Below the pieces are notes generated by a model. It had not been told where the DNA came from. It ran no database searches and saw only the letters and a program-made list of their open reading frames with translations. From contig JAUZOB010000177.1 of NCBI GenBank assembly GCA_030706665.1, positions 1 to 6,897 on the forward strand: a DNA stretch of 6,897 bases, read 5' to 3'. Below are positions 1 through 5,992 of this stretch, one piece after another (the stretch's first letter is position 1; every line of letters starts with the position of its first letter). This stretch comes from Bacteroidota bacterium. GTDB lineage: Bacteria > Bacteroidota > Bacteroidia > Bacteroidales > Prolixibacteraceae. The position numbers were made by a program, and so were the translations under genes.

Positions 1-982
1 AATTCTCAGCTACATCAGGTAAGTCGTAATTGATTACAAATTCCACATTGGGAATGTCGATCCCGCGGGCACTGACATCGGTAGCGATCAACACTTTGTT
101 GGTGCCTTCTTTAAACCTGTTCATTGCCGATGATCTTTCCTTCTGGTCTTTATCCCCGTGGATCGTCTGGCTTTGAATCCCAACTCTCTCAAGTGCTTTG
201 CAGACACGTTCGGCCCGAACTTTCGTACGGACAAAAACAAGGATCTTGCTTTGAGCATGTTGTTTTATAATCTGTTCAAGGAAGAATCGTTTATCATCCA
301 TCTCAATAAATGTGACGGAATGTTCAACATTCTTTGAAACCGGGTCCTTCGGTGAAATCTGAATGCGGATCGGATTGCGGACCAGCGAATAAGAAAGGTC
401 TTTGATCTGCTCGTTGATGGTGGCAGAGAAAAACAATGTTTGGTGCTGCTTCGGGATAAACGTAATCAGATGCCTGATATCATGAATAAACCCAAGGTCT
501 AACATGTGGTCGGCTTCATCCAGAATCAGAATCTGAACCTGTTTCAGATCGATAAATCCCTGGCTGACCAAATCGAACATACGTCCGGGAGTCGCGATCA
601 AAATATCAGTCCCTCTTTTCAATTGTTCGATTTGAGGGTCCTGTTCAACCCCTCCGAAAATGCACACCGTTTTTATGCCGGTATTTTTGGCAAGCTGAGT
701 AAAAACCCCGTTAATCTGAATGGCAAGTTCATGGGTGGGAACCATCACCAGACATTTGATTTCTCCTGCCGAAAATCTATTCTTCTGATTGGAAAGGATA
801 TTTAAAACAGGAATGGCAAAAGCAGCTGTTTTCCCGGTTCCGGTTTGTGCAATGGCCAGAACGTCTTCTCCTTTCAGAATAGGAGGGATCGCCTTGAATT
901 GAATATCAGTCGGGCGTTTGAATCCTAATGATTCTAAATTCTTCTTTATCTCGGGTATAAAATGGTACTTATCAAATCTCAT
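1..982 (-). CDS. DEAD-box ATP-dependent RNA helicase, RhlE-like (3' end cut by window edge)
   Basis: This is a cytoplasmic ATP-dependent RNA helicase that would unwind short RNA duplexes in ribosome assembly, RNA decay or cold adaptation. My translation gives 327 residues before the edge. The motifs appear in order: Q motif around 21-33 (FKRPTDIQ), Walker A AQTGTGKT 45-52, motif Ia PTHELA 82-87, GG 110-111, TPGR 131-134, DEAD 155-158, SAT 186-188, motif IV ILVFVRTK 247-254 and motif V ATDVSARGIDI 300-310. The HRIGRTGR motif would follow just past the edge, since the reading ends in NYDLPDVAEN. The ATG at 982 is the first usable start because an in-frame TAA lies at 998-1000. Motif Ia has His where the family normally has Arg. 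The short N-terminus and motif spelling fit RhlE best, but the exact subfamily needs the missing C-terminal tail. The DEAD-box assignment is near certain. Confidence 0.96.
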   Translation of the reverse strand, partial: MRFDKYHFIPEIKKNLESLGFKRPTDIQFKAIPPILKGEDVLAIAQTGTGKTAAFAIPVLNILSNQKNRFSAGEIKCLVMVPTHELAIQINGVFTQLAKNTGIKTVCIFGGVEQDPQIEQLKRGTDILIATPGRMFDLVSQGFIDLKQVQILILDEADHMLDLGFIHDIRHLITFIPKQHQTLFFSATINEQIKDLSYSLVRNPIRIQISPKDPVSKNVEHSVTFIEMDDKRFFLEQIIKQHAQSKILVFVRTKVRAERVCKALERVGIQSQTIHGDKDQKERSSAMNRFKEGTNKVLIATDVSARGIDIPNVEFVINYDLPDVAEN

Positions 983-1011
983 GTTAACGGGTATGGTTTA
1001 AACTGACTCAT
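979..1011 (-). other. Possible 10-residue leader peptide overlapping the helicase start
   Basis: A short reading frame starts with ATG at 1011-1009, encodes MSQFKPYPLT and stops at TGA 981-979. Its stop overlaps the helicase ATG in an ATGA arrangement, which is typical of translational coupling. It lies within the predicted helicase leader, downstream of the -7 element at 1065-1072. No Shine-Dalgarno sequence precedes it, and a frame this short can easily arise by chance. Confidence 0.22.
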
Positions 1012-1020
1012 CTTGTGCCC

Positions 1021-1040
1021 GATTCAATAAATCATGAATC
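1021..1040. repeat. Inverted repeat in the predicted helicase leader (6-bp arms)
   Basis: GATTCA at 1021-1026 and TGAATC at 1035-1040 form perfect arms with an 8-base spacer. The structure falls in the predicted 5' leader of the helicase mRNA, upstream of the possible leader peptide. The stem is short and AT-rich, so it would be weak at physiological temperature and might fold better in the cold. That last point is inference. Confidence 0.3.
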
Positions 1041-1063
1041 AATTCAAACACAAAACGAACGCG

Positions 1064-1084
1064 GCAAAGATAACGCTTCTTTGC
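1064..1084. repeat. Inverted repeat around the helicase -7 element (7-bp arms)
   Basis: GCAAAGA at 1064-1070 and TCTTTGC at 1078-1084 are perfect inverted arms with a 7-base spacer. One arm contains part of the TATCTTTG promoter element, so the structure could be an operator where a repressor blocks the polymerase. It has no following T-run, so it is not a clear terminator for the upstream MFS gene. The arms are short and chance is possible. Confidence 0.35.
1065..1072 (-). promoter_or_regulatory. Bacteroidota-type -7 promoter element (TATCTTTG) for the helicase gene
   Basis: The minus strand reads TATCTTTG, an exact match to the TAnnTTTG -7 consensus of the primary sigma factor in Bacteroidota. 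It sits 83 bases before the helicase ATG and just after the MFS stop codon. Transcription would begin near 1058 and give a leader of about 75 bases. I see no clear TTG at the -33 position, so the match is only half of a full promoter. Confidence 0.5.
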
Positions 1085-1100
1085 GGCATTTTCACCTGAT

Positions 1101-2384
1101 TTATTGAGCTTTATTTAATTGTTGTTCGAAGGTCTTTTTCAGGGATAATTTTCTCAATATCGGAGCCTTTCGGGCTGCAGTGGCCACTACAATCAAAGTC
1201 ATTGCACCTCCGAAAATTACGGACGGAACCAATCCCATAATTTTGGCAGCGACTCCTGACTCAAAGGACCCCAGTTCATTGGAAGAACCGACAAAGATAC
1301 TGTTGACCGCGGCAACCCGTCCTCTCATTTCATCGGGGGTGAAAATCTGAAGGATGCTTTGCCTGATCACAACGCTCATGTTATCAAACGATCCGCTGAG
1401 CAGTAAAACAAATGCCGACAGATAGAAGTTTTTTGACAATGCAAAGATAATCATGCAAATACCAAACGCAGCGACACAGTACAGCAGATAATGCCCGGTC
1501 TTTTTCATTGGCGGATGAAAGGTGAGAAATACGGACATGATGATTGCTCCGATAGCCGGACTGGCACGCAAAATTCCCAGTCCTTCCGGACCGACCTTCA
1601 GGACATCCGCAGCAAAGACCGGTAGCATCGCTACCGCTCCACCGAAAAGTACGGCAAACATATCAAGCGCAAATGCACCCAGCAGAATCTGGTTATTCAT
1701 CACAAATGCGATTCCTTCCCTGATTCGGACAAAAATGCCTCCTTCGCTTTGTGGAATTACGGCTTTAGGTGGATTTTTAATGCTCATGATCAGGATGATC
1801 GATAAAAGAAAGAATACAAACACCAGTGCATATGCCGGAACAATTCCACAGAAACCATAGATCAAACCACCGATTGCGGGACCGGTAACGGCAGCTACCT
1901 GCCAGCAGGTGCTACCCCATGTCGCAGCATTGGGCAATAGTTCCCGGGGAACGATCTGTCCCAGAAAGGCTGTATGAGCCGGCATCAGGATCCCACGGAC
2001 CAATCCGGTTATAAAGATTGTGATGAAAATGGGGAATATTCCGAATAATTCATAGCAATGCAAAGATGGAATACTGAAAACCATCAGGATAGATGAGCCC
2101 AGTAAAAGCAAAAGGGTAGTATATTTTATGATGTTTCGACGGTCCCAGATGTCCACAAAATGCCCTGCAAAAAGAGCAATGCAGACTTGAGGAATCACTT
2201 CCGTAAGCCCGATCATTCCCAGAGAAAGTACATTTTTCGTCAGATTGTAAACCTGCCATCCTACCACAACGGACTGCATTAAGGTTGCAGTCGTCATTAC
2301 AAACCGATAAGTCAGAAATAATCGGACATTGCTGATACGCATAACGGCAAAAGCATCGTTCGATAGTAATTTCTTTAATTGCAT
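1101..2384 (-). CDS. MFS transporter, MFS_3 / EntS-like exporter
   Basis: This is a 427-residue inner-membrane protein of the major facilitator superfamily, predicted to export a small molecule using the proton gradient. It is hydrophobic along most of its length, with roughly 10 to 12 membrane segments. MFS motif A is visible in the loop after the second segment, as G74-H-F-V-D78-I-W-D-R82-R83. A central loop around 203-222 splits the two halves. The stretch TPDEMRGRVAAVNSIFVGSS at 349-368, followed by NELGSFESG, is typical of the MFS_3 group that includes the enterobactin exporter EntS and macrolide-efflux-like proteins. The length is normal for the family. The start MQLKKLL is followed by the usual NVRLFL segment, which supports the ATG chosen. 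No siderophore or resistance gene lies nearby, so the substrate is unknown. The upstream gene ends in a terminator, so this gene probably has its own promoter in the 423 bases before it. Confidence 0.92.
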   Translation of the reverse strand: MQLKKLLSNDAFAVMRISNVRLFLTYRFVMTTATLMQSVVVGWQVYNLTKNVLSLGMIGLTEVIPQVCIALFAGHFVDIWDRRNIIKYTTLLLLLGSSILMVFSIPSLHCYELFGIFPIFITIFITGLVRGILMPAHTAFLGQIVPRELLPNAATWGSTCWQVAAVTGPAIGGLIYGFCGIVPAYALVFVFFLLSIILIMSIKNPPKAVIPQSEGGIFVRIREGIAFVMNNQILLGAFALDMFAVLFGGAVAMLPVFAADVLKVGPEGLGILRASPAIGAIIMSVFLTFHPPMKKTGHYLLYCVAAFGICMIIFALSKNFYLSAFVLLLSGSFDNMSVVIRQSILQIFTPDEMRGRVAAVNSIFVGSSNELGSFESGVAAKIMGLVPSVIFGGAMTLIVVATAARKAPILRKLSLKKTFEQQLNKAQ

Positions 2385-2587
2385 AGTGTTATATTACGAT
2401 AAATGTTTAGTGAAATCATAGATAGGGATCAGTCTGACAACAAAGGAAACAAGAAAAATCGGGGAACTTAGGGATGAACTCTGCAATCGCGCAAATGATC
2501 AGATGAAAATAAGATTCCGGAAACATCCTCCAGGCGGAGCATAACAGCGCCCGGTTTTCGCTGGTATTTATTTAGGGTTGACTTACG

Positions 2588-2647
2588 GTTCGACTACCCA
2601 ATGGGTAGCGGAAGGGTAAAGAAAGTGTAGTTGAACGGTAGTTGAAC
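2588..2647. repeat. Three-copy 10-base repeat, two direct and one inverted
   Basis: GTAGTTGAAC occurs at 2627-2636 and again at 2638-2647, a period of 11 bases or about one DNA helical turn. GTTCGACTAC at 2588-2597 is the same unit inverted, with one mismatch. The arrangement suits a regulator binding on one face of the DNA, or an RNA stem between the first copy and either later copy. It sits about 200 to 260 bases before the MFS start. The function is not known. Confidence 0.5.
2594..2608. repeat. Perfect 15-base palindrome (7-bp arms, 1-base centre)
   Basis: CTACCCA, a central A, and TGGGTAG form a perfect odd-length palindrome. As DNA it resembles a dimeric repressor site. As RNA it would need a larger loop, so only about 6 pairs would form. 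Its left arm overlaps the inverted copy of the GTAGTTGAAC repeat. Confidence 0.5.
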
Positions 2648-2745
2648 TATGGTGTTGCTTTTGTCTTATCCCGGAGTTTTGCATGCATTTTAGAAAGGCA
2701 TAAAATCAGGAGTGAGTTTACAATATAGCAAATTTTGCGGCACAT

Positions 2746-2790
2746 AAAAAATCCGGAAGCAAGAGAGATGACTCATTGTTTCCGGATTTT
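2746..2790 (-). terminator. Rho-independent terminator after the MG2/plug gene
   Basis: On the minus strand AAAATCCGGAA (2790-2780) pairs perfectly with TTCCGGATTTT (2758-2748), an 11-bp stem around a 21-base loop. The 3' arm runs into a six-T tract (2751-2746). The hairpin begins 17 bases after the stop codon of the gene at 2808-5288, which is the usual place. It separates that gene from the MFS gene. Confidence 0.85.
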
Positions 2791-2807
2791 AAATCGGGGG
2801 TATTCAA

Positions 2808-5288
2808 TTAATTACCCGATGTTACCTGATAATTTGAATCGGCTTTTATCGGATCTCCTGTTACAGTGACCCCTTCTACGCGAATATCAACATCTGTAGC
2901 TTTATCAGCATTGAAGAATGAAACAACGGCGTTTCCGTCTTTGTCGGTAATCACATTGGGTTGCCAGAAGATTGTGGCTCTCAGGTCCGGTTTATTGGCT
3001 TTCTGAGTCGGATCATCATATTTGGGAGAATAAAAGGTACGAGCCTGATAAAATCCGTTCACTTTGGTGTTGATCGAGTGATAAACAGGCAATGCAGGAC
3101 CTGTAGTATATCCGTTTTTGGTAAACACACTGATTACGCCGCTTCCGCCCTGCATCCCAAATAAAGCAAGATTTCCAGGACTTTTCAATACTTCTACTTT
3201 GTCAATCGTCGTGACAGGAAGTGAAGCGATAGCATCGATATCCGTAGGAACCCCATCCAGTAAGAATAGCGGATTTCCCTGGGCACCCCGAATTGATATT
3301 TTGATGTTGGGATAAACTCCGGATATAAATAACCCGGCGACGCGCCCCTCTATTAACCGGAAAATATCAGAATAACTTGCATCCTTATCCGTAACCTGAA
3401 TTGAGCTATCGGGAGAGCCATATATCCTGCTATGCCCGTCATCCTTGTCTTTTTCATTCTTTTTAGCCGTGACGACCACTTCTGCCAATTGAATGTTATC
3501 CTTCAAACTATACTGGTTGATGTTGAATCGTTGCATGGCTTCCTCTTTCAAGTTCGAAATTTCAGGCGAATCGACTATCGGCCCTGACAGGTTTAGTGGT
3601 GGGATGGGCGCTGGGTTTCCGAAGATACTATCCAGTGAAATCCACCCGATAGAACGGTTCTTTTGATTGGTTGCACTGACGATCAATCTTTCCTCTCCGG
3701 AAAATGATAACGGATTGAAATAATATCTCCCCAATGAATCGGTTGAAGTGAGCTGCATGGTACTGATCTTTGCATTGTCGAACATGACCAGCGAAATGTT
3801 TGCATTCACAATTGGCTTATTGGTCAATAGCCTGCGTAACCGACCAGTGACACTGATGCCGTTTTCCTTGTAATGATTGATCGTGAGTGTGGTATCAGCC
3901 AAATGTTTCCATGCAAAGTCCCTCCAGCCCTGAGTCAGAAGAAGCAGGTCAAGGTCTTGGAAACGGTCTTCGTTTTTTGGATCGAAATATGTTGCTGGTT
4001 GTTCGATATGTCCTTTGATTTCTGACTCCAGTAAAAAATAGGAATAAATATCAGACAGATGCTGATCCGGAGTTCCTGCCTGTTTTCGGTCAACGACTGC
4101 CAGAGAGAGGTTTGCCTGAATGGGATGATCGGTTGAATCTTTAACGGATATCTTTAGCTCCGTTTTCTCGCGGGGAACATAACTCTTCTTTTCTGTGGTG
4201 ATACGGATAGCCGGTCTGTCCTTATGGTGGACAAAGATAAGACGCTCGCATTGAGGAATATCCTTATCGTCAAATAAAGTTAAACGTAAGATGCCTTCGG
4301 GTATAATTTCTGTCGGGATGCGTAAGAGATTGATCATTTTTAGGTTGTTAATCTTCGCTGTTATAAACACAGAACCTCTTACCGAGCCGATTAATTTCAT
4401 CTCTTTCAACGAATCACGTTGAAAAGTTTCCAGGTTGGTTTTGATGCATAATCTTTTACTGACACTGTCATTGTCAGTGATTTTAAACACATAGCCGTTC
4501 TTGAGGGCAGCGGGGAGCGCCACCCTAAATTTTATTCCCTTATCGGTAGAGCCGGATGCATAATATTTGACACCCGGTTTCGGAGCAAAGTTGAAACTGC
4601 CCATTCCCAAATGCGTGCTTACGAAAGTTTCGATCGTATCGCCTGAATCGGAGAAAACCGTACCTGTGATATTACACCCTTTCCCTGTCGGGTCAACGGC
4701 TTTAAAGCCTACGGTCGAATGGACTTTTTCAATAAGTGATCCTCCTTCGGGGAAGAACTGTACATCAATTTGTTGATTTGAATCGGCAGGTGTTTTAGAA
4801 TTTTGGGGAGGTTCAGCGAGTCCCGGCAGTCCTTCAATGTGGATTTCTTTTTTAAAGAAGAAGTATTCCCCAAAGTTTTGCATCCAGGTGGTATATGCTC
4901 TAATCATATAATTTCCGGTAGGCAGAGAATCTTTCAGGTGAAAATCGCCATTACCGGTACTGTTTTCCAGTTGAATGGCTTCGCGCTTCAGTATTTTTGA
5001 TTCGGGAGAAATTAGCTCGATATACAGACATTTGCTGCTGTTTGCCAGTTTGTTGTCAAGCGCATTTACCATATATGCCTTAAACCAGATATCATCACCG
5101 GATGCATAAAATTCCCGGTCGAAATGCAGATAGACTTTTTCGAATGAGACGGGTTCAGATGATATGCCGGAATTACTGGTATCTGATGGGGGTGTATTTA
5201 ATTGCTGTGCTTGTACGAGAAATGCCGGCAGTAGGAAAACTGTCAGCAGAATGGTTCGTTTTATTTTATTCAATTGGTTTAATCTCAT
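2808..5288 (-). CDS. Secreted MG2 / carboxypeptidase-regulatory / TonB plug protein without a barrel
   Basis: This 826-residue protein belongs to a Bacteroidota family of unknown function. Residues 1-27 are a Sec signal peptide with a basic start, a hydrophobic core and VQA before QQ. There is no lipobox cysteine. A macroglobulin-like domain begins around 49-75 (KVYLHFDREFYASGDDIWFK). A second MG2-like segment lies at 361-400 (KKSYVPREKTELKISVKD). The family-typical LLTQGWRDFAW is at 450-460 and a carboxypeptidase-regulatory-like fold at about 477-545. A SusC-type plug spans about 598-726, with LAEVVVTAKK, SIRGAQGNPLFLLDGVP and GVISVFTKNG. The tail at 772-812 (WQPNVITDKDGNAVVSFFN) resembles the start of the alpha-2-macroglobulin A2M domain. 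No TonB beta-barrel follows, and the macroglobulin thioester motif CGEQ is absent. It is therefore neither a transporter nor a classic protease trap. It probably acts in the periplasm or at the outer membrane, perhaps contacting other proteins. The ATG at 5288 gives an intact signal peptide. Confidence 0.9.
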   Translation of the reverse strand: MRLNQLNKIKRTILLTVFLLPAFLVQAQQLNTPPSDTSNSGISSEPVSFEKVYLHFDREFYASGDDIWFKAYMVNALDNKLANSSKCLYIELISPESKILKREAIQLENSTGNGDFHLKDSLPTGNYMIRAYTTWMQNFGEYFFFKKEIHIEGLPGLAEPPQNSKTPADSNQQIDVQFFPEGGSLIEKVHSTVGFKAVDPTGKGCNITGTVFSDSGDTIETFVSTHLGMGSFNFAPKPGVKYYASGSTDKGIKFRVALPAALKNGYVFKITDNDSVSKRLCIKTNLETFQRDSLKEMKLIGSVRGSVFITAKINNLKMINLLRIPTEIIPEGILRLTLFDDKDIPQCERLIFVHHKDRPAIRITTEKKSYVPREKTELKISVKDSTDHPIQANLSLAVVDRKQAGTPDQHLSDIYSYFLLESEIKGHIEQPATYFDPKNEDRFQDLDLLLLTQGWRDFAWKHLADTTLTINHYKENGISVTGRLRRLLTNKPIVNANISLVMFDNAKISTMQLTSTDSLGRYYFNPLSFSGEERLIVSATNQKNRSIGWISLDSIFGNPAPIPPLNLSGPIVDSPEISNLKEEAMQRFNINQYSLKDNIQLAEVVVTAKKNEKDKDDGHSRIYGSPDSSIQVTDKDASYSDIFRLIEGRVAGLFISGVYPNIKISIRGAQGNPLFLLDGVPTDIDAIASLPVTTIDKVEVLKSPGNLALFGMQGGSGVISVFTKNGYTTGPALPVYHSINTKVNGFYQARTFYSPKYDDPTQKANKPDLRATIFWQPNVITDKDGNAVVSFFNADKATDVDIRVEGVTVTGDPIKADSNYQVTSGN

Positions 5289-5306
5289 TTGTAGGATTTG
5301 ATTGAA

Positions 5307-5331
5307 AATGAATCATATGTTTAGATTCATT
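5307..5331 (-). promoter_or_regulatory. Hairpin in the leader of the MG2/plug gene (8-bp arms)
   Basis: AATGAATC at 5307-5314 and GATTCATT at 5324-5331 are perfect inverted arms around a 9-base loop. The hairpin ends 18 bases before the ATG at 5288, inside the region a ribosome would cover. It could modulate translation as RNA or bind a dimeric regulator as DNA. The arms are AT-rich, so the RNA stem would be weak. Confidence 0.4.
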
Positions 5332-5384
5332 AAAAGCGTCAGAGTTTAAAAAAGATGAAAGTTTTTTGGGCTAACTTTTTATTA

Positions 5385-5400
5385 TTCCTATTAAAAGGAA
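5385..5400. repeat. Near-perfect 16-base palindrome upstream of the MG2/plug gene
   Basis: TTCCTATT and AAAAGGAA pair at 7 of 8 positions with no spacer, centred about 104 bases before the MG2/plug ATG. The size and place fit a dimeric operator in or near its promoter. AT-rich palindromes of this size do occur by chance. Confidence 0.35.
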
Positions 5401-5526
5401 GAGCTTTGAGGTGAGTTTGCATTTCGCAATATTCATGATTGATATTTTAGTAAATAAAATGTTTCGGAATAGTTCTTTGCTTAGGTTTATCTTGATGTAT
5501 CGAATATATTAAAAATTTCGTAGTTA

Positions 5527-5573
5527 TTTGAGCATTACTACCATGTTTGTTCCTCGGGAGGTATGCTCTCAAA
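5527..5573. repeat. Imperfect hairpin with TTTGA/GCAT/ACC arms
   Basis: The left arm at 5527-5542 and right arm at 5560-5573 pair in three blocks: TTTGA with TCAAA, GCAT with ATGC, and ACC with GGT, separated by small bulges. The apex contains CCTCGGGAGG, which can form its own 4-bp stem. On the minus strand the hairpin lies downstream of the GlsB stop. It is followed at some distance by a five-T run near 5512-5516, too far for a standard terminator. Confidence 0.35.
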
Positions 5574-5592
5574 TAAGGGAAAACGAGAGTAG

Positions 5593-5622
5593 GTGCACTA
5601 TTTACAAGGTAACGTAGTGCAC
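5593..5622 (-). repeat. Strong two-part hairpin 12 bases after the GlsB stop codon
   Basis: GTGCACTA at 5593-5600 and TAGTGCAC at 5615-5622 form a perfect 8-bp stem. Inside it, TTAC at 5602-5605 and GTAA at 5609-5612 add 4 bp around a 3-base loop, leaving a 1x2 internal loop. The position is that of a terminator for the GlsB gene, but the minus-strand sequence that follows (CTACTCTCG) has no T-run. It may act as a 3' end stabiliser, a Rho-assisted end or a protein site, and each GTGCAC is itself a palindrome. Confidence 0.6.
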
Positions 5623-5634
5623 ATAATACCTTCG

Positions 5635-5886
5635 CTAATTTCTTCTTCGATAAAACAAGGATACAATTAAAAGCAATACAATCGCACCAACAGTTGAAGT
5701 CACCAAGCTGCCTATGATCCTGCCACTGACATGAATCCCCAATATGCCGAATAACCAGCCTCCTAATACTCCTCCGATAATACCTACGATAAGATTAACG
5801 AATAATCCGAATCCGCTGCCTTTTGTGATCTTTCCGGCGATGAATCCGGCTAAGATACCTATAATAATAAACCAAATACAACTCAT
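5635..5886 (-). CDS. GlsB/YeaQ/YmgE family small membrane protein
   Basis: This 83-residue inner-membrane protein belongs to the transglycosylase-associated family (PF04226), whose members are linked to general and acid stress in several bacteria. Its biochemical role is unknown, and the transglycosylase name reflects association only. Three membrane segments are visible at about 4-20, 29-50 and 56-78. They are rich in small residues, with the family pattern IGILAGFIAGKITKGSGFG at 9-27 and NLIVGIIGGVLGGWLFG at 31-47. The C-terminus YRRRN is basic and should face the cytoplasm. The length is normal for the family. It lies downstream of the slipin gene on the same strand, but a strong terminator separates them, so its own promoter or partial readthrough is needed. 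I see no clear -7 element in the 44 bases between terminator and start. Confidence 0.93.
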   Translation of the reverse strand: MSCIWFIIIGILAGFIAGKITKGSGFGLFVNLIVGIIGGVLGGWLFGILGIHVSGRIIGSLVTSTVGAIVLLLIVSLFYRRRN

Positions 5887-5918
5887 ATTCTATATGAATT
5901 AATGACATTGTCTTTCTT

Positions 5919-5969
5919 ATTAAAACAAATTTCAGAGCAGAACTCCCTTCGGAGGGAGACTGCTCTGAA
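5919..5969 (-). terminator. Strong rho-independent terminator after the slipin gene
   Basis: On the minus strand TTCAGAGCAG (5969-5960) pairs perfectly with CTGCTCTGAA (5940-5931). Inside, CTCCCT pairs with the AGGGAG segment, leaving a small loop at 5949-5952 and a 1x2 internal loop. The total is about 16 bp. A T-rich tract, ATTTGTTTTAAT, follows at once (5930-5919). It starts 23 bases after the slipin stop codon and should end most slipin transcripts before the GlsB gene. Confidence 0.88.
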
Positions 5970-5992
5970 TGCAACACAATAGAAGAGTCTGA

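Larger units (their letters stand above)
2385..2747. other. Gene-free stretch upstream of the MFS gene
   Basis: No convincing gene lies here. Minus-strand frames of 32 residues (2647-2745) and 36 residues (2416-2526) exist but have no family features. The stretch should contain the MFS promoter, but I find no TAnnTTTG match. A weak minus-strand candidate is TTTG around 2438-2441 with TATGATTT about 20 bases on. The central part holds a palindrome and a three-copy repeat, listed separately. A minor hairpin with CAGCG/CGCTG arms lies at 2545-2563, and an AT-only one with ATTTTA/TAAAAT arms at 2687-2706. Confidence 0.6.
5289..5634. other. Gene-free stretch between the GlsB and MG2/plug genes
   Basis: I see no gene in these 346 bases. 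The stretch is AT-rich and must hold the promoter of the MG2/plug gene unless that gene is read through from glsB, yet no TAnnTTTG match appears on the minus strand. It contains four hairpins or palindromes, listed separately, which is a high density for ordinary spacer DNA. Confidence 0.6.

Noticed and set aside
506..805. Plus-strand frame of 99 codons
   Set aside because: It is antisense to the DEAD-box helicase, whose motifs are unambiguous on the other strand, and its own product has no recognisable features.
1522..1860. Plus-strand frame of 112 codons
   Set aside because: It lies opposite the MFS transporter gene and has the mixed composition of an antisense shadow.
2416..2526. Minus-strand frame of 36 residues preceded by GGAGG
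   Set aside because: The GGAGG touches the ATG with no spacing, which is not usable as a Shine-Dalgarno site, and Bacteroidota rarely use one. The product resembles nothing I know.
2588..2647. CRISPR-like or transposon-end repeats
   Set aside because: There are only three 10-base units without regular spacers, and no transposase or cas gene is present.
2647..2745. Minus-strand frame of 32 residues with a hydrophobic middle
   Set aside because: Its ATG directly abuts the T-run of a terminator, it has no ribosome-binding context, and the length is within chance.
2808..5288. Full TonB-dependent transporter or alpha-2-macroglobulin protease trap
   Set aside because: No beta-barrel follows the plug, and the thioester motif and bait region of true macroglobulins are missing.
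5795..5977. Minus-strand frame of 60 codons overlapping the GlsB gene
   Set aside because: It runs through the slipin terminator hairpin and out of frame into the GlsB gene, and its sequence has no family-like pattern.
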